Positions 14,160 to 22,599 of a stretch of DNA of 36,922 nt are shown here, in pieces. A program made the position numbers and the translations under genes. Within the stretch, counting starts at the first letter, position 1; each line of letters opens with the position of its first letter. The notes below the pieces were generated by a model. The model was not told where the DNA came from, ran no database searches, and saw only the letters and a list, made by a program, of their open reading frames with translations. The stretch is from an uncultured Bacilli bacterium. GTDB lineage: Bacteria > Bacillota_I > Bacilli_A > RF39 > UBA660. The stretch covers positions 1 through 36,922 of the forward strand of contig CANRBS010000007.1 in assembly GCA_947628895.1 (NCBI GenBank). The letters are read 5' to 3'.

Positions 14160-16106
14160 TTATTTAGTCATATCTAATAATTCATTTTCACTAATTATTT
14201 TAATTCCAAGCTCTTTTGCTTTTTTATTTTTAGTTGACATTGATGTAACATCATTATTAATTAAGAAATTTACTTTATTTGATATAGCACTAATTACTTT
14301 ACCTCCAAAGCTTTCTATATATTCAATTAATGCATCTCTATTTTCAAAATTATTAAGTGAACCTGTTATTACAAAAACAAGATTATCTAATTTATTACTA
14401 CTGTTTTTAGTATCAGTAAATTCTACTTCTTTTAATAAACTTTCAAATGATTTAATAAAGTCTTTATTATTAACCGTTTCTATCCATTTACTAGCAATAA
14501 TTTCTCCAACTCCGTCAATAGCACTTAATTCTTCAAATGTAATATTTCTTACTTTATTAATATCATAATCACATTTTTTAGCAATTAATTTTGCTCTTGA
14601 AAAACCTATATCAGGAATACCTAATGCATATATGAAATTAGCAAGTTTTACTTTTCTTGATTTTTCTATACTATCAATCATATTATCATAAGATTTTTCA
14701 CCAAAACCATCAAATGCAATTATCTCATCTTTATATTTATCTAAATGATATAAATCAATATAGTCATTTAAGAATCCTTCATGAAATAATTTAGTTAATA
14801 TTTGATCACTTATTCCATCTATATTCATAGCATTTCTACTTGTAAATAAACTAAGTTTTTTAATAAATTTAGCATGACAAAATTCATTTGTACAATATAA
14901 ATATGAAACACCATTATTTTCTTCAATACTAGTTTCATGATTACACACAGGACAATACGAAGGTATTTCTATATTATCTGTTTTTTCAATATCATTTGCT
15001 ATTTGTGGAATAATCATATTAGCTTTAAATACTTCTATAGTATCCCCTATTCCTAATTTTAATCTTTTCATTATTGACAAGTTATGAACAGATGCCCGCG
15101 ATACTATTGTACCTTCTATTTCTACTGGTTCAAATACAGCAACTGGATTAATTGTACCAGTTCTAGATACACTCCAGTCTACTTTAATAAGAGTACTTTC
15201 TACAGTTTCATCTTTCCATTTAAATGCAATAGAATGTCTTGGTGCTTTAGCAGTAGTACCAAGAGAAATACCATATGCACTATCATCATAAGTTAAAACA
15301 AGACCATCACTAGGTATATCATAAGATACTATTTTTTCTTTAAATTTAAGTACTTCACTTCTTACTGTATCTTTTGTTACTTTAAAACATTCAACTGTTT
15401 CAAATCCTAAACTTTGAAGCCATTTAAATTGTTCAAATTTAGAATTAGGAATTTTATCACTTGCGGATATTAAAGCAAAAATAATACAATTTACATTTCT
15501 ACTAGCAGTAATACTACTATCTAATTGTCTTACTGATCCAGAACATAAGTTTCTTGGATTTTTATATATAACATCATCTTCATCTCTATCATCATTTACT
15601 TTATTAAAATCACTATATTTAATTATAGCTTCTCCTCTTATAACTAAAGACCCTTTATATGGTATAGTAAATGGAATATTTTTAAATTGTTTTACATTTT
15701 CTGTTACTACTTCACCAATAATACCATTACCTCTAGTAACACCACTTACAAGCTTACCTTCATTATAAGTTAAAACAATTGTAAGACCATCAAGTTTCCA
15801 ACTTAACAATCCTTCTTTATCAGCTAAAAATTCTTCTAAATCATCAATACTTTTAGTTTTTGATAAAGAAAGCATTGGAGATGGATGTTCTACTTTTTCT
15901 AAAGTAGCAGATACTTCAGTTTCTACGGTAATAGTTGGACTATTTGCAAATGTAGTATTAGTTTCTTTCTCTAATGAAACAAGTTCATCATATAATTTAT
16001 CATATTCATAATCACTCATTATCGGATCACTATTTTGATAATACATTTTAGCCGCGAAGTTTAATGTTTCTATAAGTTCTTTCATTCTAGCAATTTTTTT
16101 ATCCAT
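14160..16106 (-). CDS. ligA: NAD-dependent DNA ligase
   Basis: Replicative and repair ligase, 648 residues, sealing nicks with NAD+. The domain order is complete: NAD-binding Ia domain (YYQNSDPIMSDYEYDKLYDE, residues 22-41), adenylation domain with nucleophile Lys104 in SWKLDGLTI, OB fold, a four-Cys zinc finger (CPVC ... YCTNEFC), helix-hairpin-helix region (FIYALGIPDIGFSRAKLIAK and later SAIDGVGEIIASKWIE) and a C-terminal BRCT domain (LVFVITGSLNNFENRDALIE). I chose the ATG at 16106, which has GAGGGTG 7 bases upstream. It probably stands alone, followed without a visible terminator by the next promoter. Confidence 0.98.
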   Translation of the reverse strand: MDKKIARMKELIETLNFAAKMYYQNSDPIMSDYEYDKLYDELVSLEKETNTTFANSPTITVETEVSATLEKVEHPSPMLSLSKTKSIDDLEEFLADKEGLLSWKLDGLTIVLTYNEGKLVSGVTRGNGIIGEVVTENVKQFKNIPFTIPYKGSLVIRGEAIIKYSDFNKVNDDRDEDDVIYKNPRNLCSGSVRQLDSSITASRNVNCIIFALISASDKIPNSKFEQFKWLQSLGFETVECFKVTKDTVRSEVLKFKEKIVSYDIPSDGLVLTYDDSAYGISLGTTAKAPRHSIAFKWKDETVESTLIKVDWSVSRTGTINPVAVFEPVEIEGTIVSRASVHNLSIMKRLKLGIGDTIEVFKANMIIPQIANDIEKTDNIEIPSYCPVCNHETSIEENNGVSYLYCTNEFCHAKFIKKLSLFTSRNAMNIDGISDQILTKLFHEGFLNDYIDLYHLDKYKDEIIAFDGFGEKSYDNMIDSIEKSRKVKLANFIYALGIPDIGFSRAKLIAKKCDYDINKVRNITFEELSAIDGVGEIIASKWIETVNNKDFIKSFESLLKEVEFTDTKNSSNKLDNLVFVITGSLNNFENRDALIEYIESFGGKVISAISNKVNFLINNDVTSMSTKNKKAKELGIKIISENELLDMTK

Positions 16107-16142
16107 GTTTTTCACCCTCAATTGTTTTTTATTTCTATAAAT

Positions 16143-16148
16143 ATTATA
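16143..16148 (-). promoter_or_regulatory. Extended -10 promoter element of ligA
   Basis: Minus strand TGTTATAAT, an extended -10 box (TGnTATAAT), 37 bases before the ligA ATG. The -35 region (TTTATA) is weak. Confidence 0.55.
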
Positions 16149-16168
16149 ACATATTTAACTTATTTTAT

Positions 16169-16195
16169 AAAAAAAAGAATTATTAATTTAATTCT
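16169..16195 (-). terminator. Terminator after the 167-aa gene
   Basis: AGAATTA and TAATTCT form a 7-bp stem starting at the stop codon, followed by a run of T. The stem is AT-rich and modest. Confidence 0.65.
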
Positions 16196-16698
16196 CATTC
16201 ATAATTATCTTCTTTTCCTGGTTGAACTAATTTTAAATATATTTTTGAATACTCGTTTACCATATTTTTTTCATCAGGAGAAGTTTTATCATAAATGTCC
16301 CCTTTTCCTAAAGCACGAATTCTATCTAAATATCCATAATTATATAAAGTATTATAAATATCTATCCATGTTTTTCCTTCTAACATTACTTCACTTCTAA
16401 TTTCATTTTCAGTAAATATATTGTATTTCATAGATAAATCTTGTGCTTTTTCATAATATGCAAAGAATAATAGAATTTTAAAACATAAATTAAATTCTTT
16501 ATAAAGAGTAGTTAAAAAATTCTTTTTATCTTTATCATTTATTTTTGTTATATCAAAAGTTGAATCTATAATTTCATCATCTATTTTATTTATAAAATTA
16601 TATATTACTTGTATTTGATATAAAGTTGTATGAACTGGTTTCAATATTGATAATTTTATTAAATTTTCTCTTACATCGTCAGTATTATTTGTTTGCAC
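16195..16698 (-). CDS. Unknown helical protein, 167 aa, downstream of the phosphofructokinase
   Basis: No family recognised. It is predicted to be all-helical and soluble, with segments such as TLYQIQVIYNFINKIDDEI and FNLCFKILLFFAYYEKAQDL; the second is hydrophobic but too mixed for a clear membrane span. The likely start is a GTG at 16698, 10 bases after the phosphofructokinase stop, with GGTGAG just before it, so the two genes look co-transcribed. The start codon is uncertain. Confidence 0.65.
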   Translation of the reverse strand: MQTNNTDDVRENLIKLSILKPVHTTLYQIQVIYNFINKIDDEIIDSTFDITKINDKDKKNFLTTLYKEFNLCFKILLFFAYYEKAQDLSMKYNIFTENEIRSEVMLEGKTWIDIYNTLYNYGYLDRIRALGKGDIYDKTSPDEKNMVNEYSKIYLKLVQPGKEDNYE

Positions 16699-16708
16699 TA
16701 TCTCACCA

Positions 16709-17935
16709 TTATTTCCTTACTAAATGTGTTACTACTCCATCTTTAAATATTGGTAATAATTCACCTTGTATTAAAGGTTTTGCATATTTAATATACTCAT
16801 CTTTCATATAATTATTTTTTTCATCTATCCATTCAAGTGGTATTTTCTTTTCAACATTAGCAATATTATGAATATCATAAATATCTGTAGTACAAGAGTA
16901 CTCTTCACTATCATTTCTTACTAATATTACCATCATACCTGTTTTACCATTATTTGCTTCTTCTACTGCTTTTTCTCCTACCATTTGTGCTTCATTAATA
17001 TCAGTTAAGGAAGCTAAATGAGTAGCTGCTCTTTGAAGTGTAGAAAATTCAATAGCTCTTGTTTTAAGTCCTGTTTCTTTTGCAACAATATTTGCAAGAG
17101 TACTAGCAGAACCAGATAATTGTTTATGACCAAATGCATCTACTTTTTTATCATCATCATTAAGTTCACATACAAATTTTCCATCTTTAGTTTGTATTCC
17201 TTCTGATATTGCAATTACAACACTAGATTTCTTTTTAGCTAAAGTTTTTACTTTATTTAAAAATTTATCTAAATCAAATGGAACTTCAGGTAAGTATATA
17301 GCATCAACACCTTCACAATCATTATCTTTACATAAAGAAGCAGCAGCTGTTAACCATCCTGCATGTCTTCCCATTATTTCTACAATACAAATTGTTGGTT
17401 TTTCAACTCCAAATGATGAATTATCTCTAATTATTTCTTTTAAACTTGTTGCTATATATTTACAAGCAGAACCATATCCAGGACAATGATCAGTTATACC
17501 TAAATCATTATCAATAGTTTTTGGAACTCCCATAAATAATTGATGTTTATTATGATCTTTTGCATAATCACTTAACATTTTAATTGTATCCATTGAATCA
17601 TTTCCACCAATATAAAAAAGTGTATCAATTTCATATTTGTCTAATAATTCAAATATTTTTTCATAAATTTCTTCATTTCCTTCTACAACTGGTAACTTAT
17701 ATCTACAACTACCTAAAAATGCTGAAGGAGTTCTTTTTAATAATTCAAAGTTTTCTTCATTATCAAGGTATTCATCTAAATCTATTATATTTTCTTTTAA
17801 AAATCCTTCTATACCATGAACCATTCCATATACTTTTTTAACTCCAAGTTCTTTTGCTTTTTTATATACTCCTGCTACACTTGAATTAATAACAGCAGTA
17901 GGTCCACCTGATTGACCAACTATAATGTTTTTCAT
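16709..17935 (-). CDS. Phosphofructokinase, probably pyrophosphate-dependent
   Basis: Phosphorylates fructose 6-phosphate in glycolysis, 408 residues. The phosphoryl-donor site argues for PPi instead of ATP: ATP enzymes have GGDGS and GTIDND, whereas here GGNDSMD (110-116) has Asp113 at the position of that second Gly, and PKTIDND has Lys139 in place of the Gly. Asp113 and Lys139 are the hallmarks of PPi-dependent enzymes; Asn112 replaces the preceding Asp, which I recall from clostridial PPi enzymes. The substrate region MGRHAGWLTAAASL is intact. It is longer than the 320-residue ATP-PfkA. AAAGCGAGGA lies before the ATG. It is followed by the 167-aa gene. Confidence 0.9.
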   Translation of the reverse strand: MKNIIVGQSGGPTAVINSSVAGVYKKAKELGVKKVYGMVHGIEGFLKENIIDLDEYLDNEENFELLKRTPSAFLGSCRYKLPVVEGNEEIYEKIFELLDKYEIDTLFYIGGNDSMDTIKMLSDYAKDHNKHQLFMGVPKTIDNDLGITDHCPGYGSACKYIATSLKEIIRDNSSFGVEKPTICIVEIMGRHAGWLTAAASLCKDNDCEGVDAIYLPEVPFDLDKFLNKVKTLAKKKSSVVIAISEGIQTKDGKFVCELNDDDKKVDAFGHKQLSGSASTLANIVAKETGLKTRAIEFSTLQRAATHLASLTDINEAQMVGEKAVEEANNGKTGMMVILVRNDSEEYSCTTDIYDIHNIANVEKKIPLEWIDEKNNYMKDEYIKYAKPLIQGELLPIFKDGVVTHLVRK

Positions 17936-17957
17936 ATAAATCCTCGCTTTCTAAAAT

Positions 17958-17966
17958 ATTATAACA
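17958..17966 (-). promoter_or_regulatory. Extended -10 promoter element of the phosphofructokinase gene
   Basis: TGTTATAAT on the minus strand about 22 bases before the ATG, right after the preceding terminator. No good -35 box is visible. Confidence 0.5.
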
Positions 17967-17978
17967 TTATTTATTGCA

Positions 17979-18007
17979 TTAAAAAACAGAATATTTTCTA
18001 TTCTGTT
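17979..18007 (-). terminator. Terminator after the thioredoxin-fold protein
   Basis: AACAGAATA and TATTCTGTT form a perfect 9-bp stem with a 5-base loop, followed by TTTT on the minus strand. Confidence 0.88.
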
Positions 18008-18020
18008 AAATTATATTCTA

Positions 18021-18593
18021 TTATTTTGCTTTTTTAGCATAAATAGCAGCTAAAATTTTTCTCTTATCTAATTCAGATTTAACAATATATACTATTAGTG
18101 ATACTCCAATTACAATTAATACAAGTGCACTCATATCATTTGAACTACTATCTGCTGATTTAATACAATTAGTTTTTCCATCAGCTATACATTGAACAAC
18201 ATCTTTGTCTCCTTCTTCATAAGCTTGATCAATAATGCTTTCTAAGTCTTCACTATAAGTTGCTTGTGCATATAAATCACTAATTACAACAAAAGGTGTA
18301 CCACTCATTTCAGTAGGCATACCAGCAGCAGTAAATGCAGCTGCAACACTATTACCTAAATCATAATCAGTTCCAGGTTCCCAATCAACATGATCTACAA
18401 AAGCTTGTTTTCTTACAATTTCAAATTTTTTATTGTAAGAATCTAATTTTTGTAAATATTCAACTTGCATTTCACAATAAGGACATCCTCCTGCTTCAAA
18501 AATATACACTTTTACTTTTTCGTTTTCTTTACCAAATACTGTTAATGGTACAAAACATAAAACTGTAAAAATAGCTACTAATAATTTCTTCAT
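18021..18593 (-). CDS. Exported membrane-anchored thioredoxin-fold protein
   Basis: A 190-residue protein with an N-terminal signal peptide (MKKLLVAIFTVLCFVPLTVFG), a thioredoxin-like domain with the active site GGCPYCEMQ near residue 37, a cis-Pro candidate in SGTPFVVI, and a C-terminal membrane segment (ALVLIVIGVSLIVYIV) followed by Lys/Arg. The domain would face outside and the tail inside. The CPYC motif is that of glutaredoxins. Two further Cys (VQCIADGKTNCI) could form a disulfide. A role in disulfide exchange at the cell surface is an inference. I chose the ATG at 18593 with GGAGG 7 bases upstream. It is a single-gene unit with its own promoter and terminator. Confidence 0.82.
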   Translation of the reverse strand: MKKLLVAIFTVLCFVPLTVFGKENEKVKVYIFEAGGCPYCEMQVEYLQKLDSYNKKFEIVRKQAFVDHVDWEPGTDYDLGNSVAAAFTAAGMPTEMSGTPFVVISDLYAQATYSEDLESIIDQAYEEGDKDVVQCIADGKTNCIKSADSSSNDMSALVLIVIGVSLIVYIVKSELDKRKILAAIYAKKAK

Positions 18594-18635
18594 AATATTA
18601 CCTCCTTCAAACAAAACATTTTTACTGGCAAATAA

Positions 18636-18664
18636 ATTATATCATATATTTTTAATTGATACAA
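18636..18664 (-). promoter_or_regulatory. Promoter of the thioredoxin-fold gene
   Basis: TTGTAT and TGATATAAT (extended -10) with 17 bases between the hexamers on the minus strand, about 43 bases before the ATG. Confidence 0.8.
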
Positions 18665-18695
18665 ATAATAATTTAAAATTCACGATTTTATCACA

Positions 18696-20138
18696 TTAAT
18701 TATTAACTTTATGATGTATTTGTGTTGTATCCATAGTAATTTTATCAAATGTATAATTTTTAGATATCGCGAATTTAATCATATCTTCAAGTTTATTAGC
18801 TGTATAAGATTTAATATCATGCATAAGTACTACATTCATTTTATTTTTAGATAATCCTTTTACAAAATTATTATATATACATTTTTCTTTATCAGAAGTA
18901 CTCTTTTTATTAGCACAGCTTCCAGCATCTTCTACACTAATATTCCAATCAAAATAATGATATCCTCTATTTAATACTTCATTTGTAAGAATTGTCATAA
19001 TACCTTTATTAAATTTACTTACTGTGTTTGATGAACCTCCTGGAAATCTAATAATAGTTGCATCTTCTTGAGTTATATTTTTAACTCTAGTTTTTACTTT
19101 ATCTAAATCTTTAAAATAATCATCTACAGAGGCATAAACTTTTTTATAACTATGAGTTGCCGTATGAAGTGCTACTGTATGACCTTCATCATATTCTCTT
19201 TTAATTAATTTATCACTTCCATTACTAGTTACAAAAAATGTTGCTTTAATATTATATTTTTTAAGTATATCTAATATTTTACTAGTATATGTAGATGGTC
19301 CATCATCAAATGTTAAAAATATAACACCTTTTTCACTACCATTCATATTAACTGCAGTATTTGGATTATAAACATAAACATATCTTTTAATAGTACTAGT
19401 ATTATTACTTGAATCAGTAGCTGTATAATTTATAGTATATACTCCAACTTCTTTAGTATTAACATTATTCTCTATTTTAATATTAGTAATATTGCTATCA
19501 CAATTATCTACTATTTCATAACCACTTTCTTTATATGTACCATTTTGTATGACATACACATTTTCACTACCTTTAAGTTTAATAGTAGGACCTAAAGTGT
19601 CAGTAATATTTATTTTTCTTGTGACACTCACTTCATTATTAGAAGAATCTTTAACTTTATAAATTCTTTCATTAACATTATTTTCAATTACTACTTTATC
19701 AGTTATATCACCATCATAATTGTCAAGTGCAGTGTATCCTTCTTCAACATAACTATTTACACTACATGCATTACTTTCAGTATTTCCAATTAAAGAGATA
19801 GTTGGTGGTATTTTATCAATAACATTTACTATAATTTTCTTTTCTAATTTATAAATAAATATTTTAGCAGTATAAATAAGTTCATAACTACCCACTTTAT
19901 TTACATCAACATTTCCATTTATTTTAATTTTATTTTTCATATCTTTATTCAAATATTCAAGATGAGCTTTTATATCAAAAGTATTATTTAATTCAACAGT
20001 TATTTCACTATCTATATTTAAATTATTATAAGTTAAAATTAGTTTTGGTCTTACAAATAAAAGAAAGAAAAATACACATATTATAAATATTAATATCATT
20101 AAAAGTATAATATTTTTAATAGTTAATTTTTCTTTCAT
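18696..20138 (-). CDS. Membrane-anchored polysaccharide deacetylase with Ig-like repeats
   Basis: A 480-residue cell-surface enzyme, probably acting on peptidoglycan N-acetylglucosamine (PgdA-like). An N-terminal anchor at 10-29 is followed by about three Ig-like beta-domains (35-105, 110-180, 183-258), the latter two with the DNYDGDIT and TINYTATDSSNN signatures of DUF5011-type repeats. The NodB domain spans about 270-470: TFDDGP (276-281) with catalytic and metal Asp, HTATH with metal His325 and His329, RFPGG with Arg364, and LMHD with His440. All catalytic motifs are present. Substrate is inferred; chitooligosaccharide or surface-polymer deacetylation is possible. GGAG stands 10 bases before the ATG. 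Confidence 0.93.
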   Translation of the reverse strand: MKEKLTIKNIILLMILIFIICVFFFLLFVRPKLILTYNNLNIDSEITVELNNTFDIKAHLEYLNKDMKNKIKINGNVDVNKVGSYELIYTAKIFIYKLEKKIIVNVIDKIPPTISLIGNTESNACSVNSYVEEGYTALDNYDGDITDKVVIENNVNERIYKVKDSSNNEVSVTRKINITDTLGPTIKLKGSENVYVIQNGTYKESGYEIVDNCDSNITNIKIENNVNTKEVGVYTINYTATDSSNNTSTIKRYVYVYNPNTAVNMNGSEKGVIFLTFDDGPSTYTSKILDILKKYNIKATFFVTSNGSDKLIKREYDEGHTVALHTATHSYKKVYASVDDYFKDLDKVKTRVKNITQEDATIIRFPGGSSNTVSKFNKGIMTILTNEVLNRGYHYFDWNISVEDAGSCANKKSTSDKEKCIYNNFVKGLSKNKMNVVLMHDIKSYTANKLEDMIKFAISKNYTFDKITMDTTQIHHKVNN

Positions 20139-20191
20139 ACTACATTTACTCCTACTATATTAGTATAACACTTTTTTATAATAATATTTAA

Positions 20192-20569
20192 TTATTTTTC
20201 TTCATAATTCCAAAGTCCTAATTTTCCATTTACTTTAATAGGTTTATCTAATAATTCAACGGTTTCTATTTTAAAAGCATAACAGTTAGTATAATCATCA
20301 CAGTATACTACACTATCTATTTTTTTTAATTCTTCATTCATTTTTTTATCTACTAGTATACAATCAGTAATATTTGCTTTAGCAATAATATAACCATTTT
20401 TATAATCTAAATTATATTTTTTAAAATTATCAATATTTTTAGCTGATACTTTACTAGCATGAATATATATAGGTCCTCTATAATTAGTTTTCCATGTTCT
20501 AAACTCATACTTTTTATAATTATTTGCTATGAGTGATGCATAAGGTTCTTTTATTGTTAATACTTTCAT
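20192..20569 (-). CDS. ASCH-domain protein, 125 aa
   Basis: Small single-domain protein of the ASCH family, related to PUA folds, thought to bind RNA or modified nucleotides. Signatures are the N-terminal LTIKEPYASLI, the core KKYEFRTWKTNYRGPIYIHA and the C-terminal GKLGLWNYEE. No enzymatic site is known for most members, and none can be claimed here. It lies directly after the terminator of the M13 peptidase operon, with GGTGA before the ATG. The deacetylase gene follows 53 bases downstream and could share its transcript. Confidence 0.88.
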   Translation of the reverse strand: MKVLTIKEPYASLIANNYKKYEFRTWKTNYRGPIYIHASKVSAKNIDNFKKYNLDYKNGYIIAKANITDCILVDKKMNEELKKIDSVVYCDDYTNCYAFKIETVELLDKPIKVNGKLGLWNYEEK

Positions 20570-20584
20570 ATAATCACCAAATTA

Positions 20585-20593
20585 ATTATATCA
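20585..20593 (-). promoter_or_regulatory. Extended -10 promoter element of the ASCH gene
   Basis: TGATATAAT directly after the U-run of the preceding terminator on the minus strand. The -35 position falls within the terminator stem and is poor. Confidence 0.45.
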
Positions 20594-20614
20594 AAAAAGA
20601 ACTCATTTGAGTTC
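20593..20614 (-). terminator. Terminator of the exporter/peptidase operon
   Basis: GAACTC and GAGTTC form a tight stem followed by six T on the minus strand. Confidence 0.9.
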
Positions 20615-20626
20615 AATTTTAATTTA

Positions 20627-22591
20627 TTACCAAACTTTTACTCTTTCATCTTCACTAATAAACATATCATCACTTTTCTTTATATCATATATTTCATAAA
20701 ATTTATCATTTGATGATAATACTGCATTTACTCTAATCTTATCTGGTGAATGAGTATCTTGTAATAATAGAATTTTAGTATAACTATCTATATATTCACT
20801 TGCCCAAAACTTAGCATATGATGAAAATAATTTTTTATACTCTTCATTAGTGGCACCTTTTTTCTTACTAATATTAACTATACAATTTATAGCTCCTAAA
20901 TCTGCTATATTTTCACCAACTGTCTTTTTACCATCAACATACATTCCATTTAAAACTTCAAAATTATTATAATATTCTATTACATCATTTTGATAATTTT
21001 TAAATTTATCATAATCTTCTTTTGTCCACCAATCTACTCTATTTCCATTTTCATCAAATAAAGACCCATTATTATCAAAAGCATGTGTTATTTCATGAGC
21101 TATTACAAAACCTATACTACCTAAATTTTCATAATATGAATTATTTAAATCATACATTTCAACTAAAGCAGCAGGAAAATTAATTGAATTATCTTGTGGA
21201 TTATAATATGCATTAACAGTAGTTAATGAAAAATCCCATGATGAGGTATTATTATTTAATCTATTCAAATAATAATCATTTAATACTGAAGTTATATTAA
21301 TAATATTTTCTATTAAATTACTGCCTTCTTCATAAGTCTTTAAATTATATAAGCTACTATAATTATCAAACTCATCAGGATATCCTACATTAACTTTCAT
21401 ATTTTTTAATTTTAATATTGCTTTTTCTTTTGTTTCTTTACTTAACCAATTTATATTATTAAAATTATCTTCATAATATGAAAGAATATCATTTATCATA
21501 TTTTCAATAAATTCTTTATTCTCTTTTGTAAAATATTTATTTGCATATATTTTATCGATATCATTTGCAAAATAACTACTTACATAAGTCACTGCATCAT
21601 CTTCAATATCATATTCATCTTCTATACCAAGTAATTTATTTTGAAGATCACTCATTAATTTTGAATATTCAACAGATGTAAATTGTGATAAATTTTCTAA
21701 TAATTTAGTTTTTACATAATATTTTAATAAATCTAAATTTTCATTTGTTAAATATTTGTTTAATGTTTCATAATTTTCTTTATCGACAATACTATAATAT
21801 TCTTGATTATCTATTTTCATAGATTTAAAATATTTATTTATATTTAGATTAGTATATATTTTTTGTAATTCATCTTTAGTAATTATATTATATAAATTAT
21901 CTACATCATTTAACTCTTCACTTGTTTTTGAATTTACCGCAATATCATTATAAAAATCATTTAATTTATTTGATATTTCTTTTGCCTCATATTTATCATA
22001 ACCATATAATTTTAATAATTTAATTCTATATTGTTTAATTAAAGCTAAATATCTACTATAATCTTCATTTACATAATAATCAGCATTTACTTCAAAATCA
22101 AAAGTTATTGGATAAAGATATACTATTTTTTTAGAAGTATCTTTAAAATCACTTCCAACAGTTGTCATCATAAATATATCTATACCTAATGTATTTTCTA
22201 TTTCAATTGAATTATTTATAAATTCATCAATATTTTTTGAATTATCTATTTTATCAATATATTTTTGTAATGGTTTAAGTCCTAATTTATTTCTTTCATT
22301 TTCATTTATAATATTATTATAAAGTACATTTAAATTAGGATTAGTATTACTAGCTCTTAATTCATCAATAATATCATTAGTTTTATCATCAACTCTATCT
22401 TGTGCTAAAGTAAAATTACTATATCCATATTCATCTTCTTTTATTTCAGTTTTATCAAATAAATCTTTATTTATATAAGTATAATAATCATTAATTTGGC
22501 CTTTATCAGAAAATATGTAATAGCTTACACCAATAGCTACGATGAACACTAATATATCTCTTATTATTTTTATTATTTTTTTCTTGTCCAT
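20627..22591 (-). CDS. M13-family zinc metallopeptidase (PepO/neprilysin type)
   Basis: Membrane-anchored peptidase of 654 residues acting on oligopeptides. An N-terminal membrane segment at about 8-25 (IIRDILVFIVAIGVSYYIF) places the catalytic domain outside. The zinc site is HEITH (499-503), and the third ligand motif is ENIAD (560-564), both canonical. NAYYNPQDNSINFPAALVE upstream fits the substrate-binding strand of the family. The C-terminus ends VKVW, lacking the Cys that eukaryotic members have in their final CxxW. It starts 9 bases after the permease gene, so it is in the ABC-exporter operon. A link between the exporter cargo and the peptidase is possible but unproven. Confidence 0.93.
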   Translation of the reverse strand: MDKKKIIKIIRDILVFIVAIGVSYYIFSDKGQINDYYTYINKDLFDKTEIKEDEYGYSNFTLAQDRVDDKTNDIIDELRASNTNPNLNVLYNNIINENERNKLGLKPLQKYIDKIDNSKNIDEFINNSIEIENTLGIDIFMMTTVGSDFKDTSKKIVYLYPITFDFEVNADYYVNEDYSRYLALIKQYRIKLLKLYGYDKYEAKEISNKLNDFYNDIAVNSKTSEELNDVDNLYNIITKDELQKIYTNLNINKYFKSMKIDNQEYYSIVDKENYETLNKYLTNENLDLLKYYVKTKLLENLSQFTSVEYSKLMSDLQNKLLGIEDEYDIEDDAVTYVSSYFANDIDKIYANKYFTKENKEFIENMINDILSYYEDNFNNINWLSKETKEKAILKLKNMKVNVGYPDEFDNYSSLYNLKTYEEGSNLIENIINITSVLNDYYLNRLNNNTSSWDFSLTTVNAYYNPQDNSINFPAALVEMYDLNNSYYENLGSIGFVIAHEITHAFDNNGSLFDENGNRVDWWTKEDYDKFKNYQNDVIEYYNNFEVLNGMYVDGKKTVGENIADLGAINCIVNISKKKGATNEEYKKLFSSYAKFWASEYIDSYTKILLLQDTHSPDKIRVNAVLSSNDKFYEIYDIKKSDDMFISEDERVKVW

Positions 22592-22599
22592 AATATCAC

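Noticed and set aside
16709-17935. ATP-dependent PfkA
   Set aside because: The ATP-site glycines are replaced by Asp and Lys as in PPi enzymes, and the protein is about 90 residues longer.
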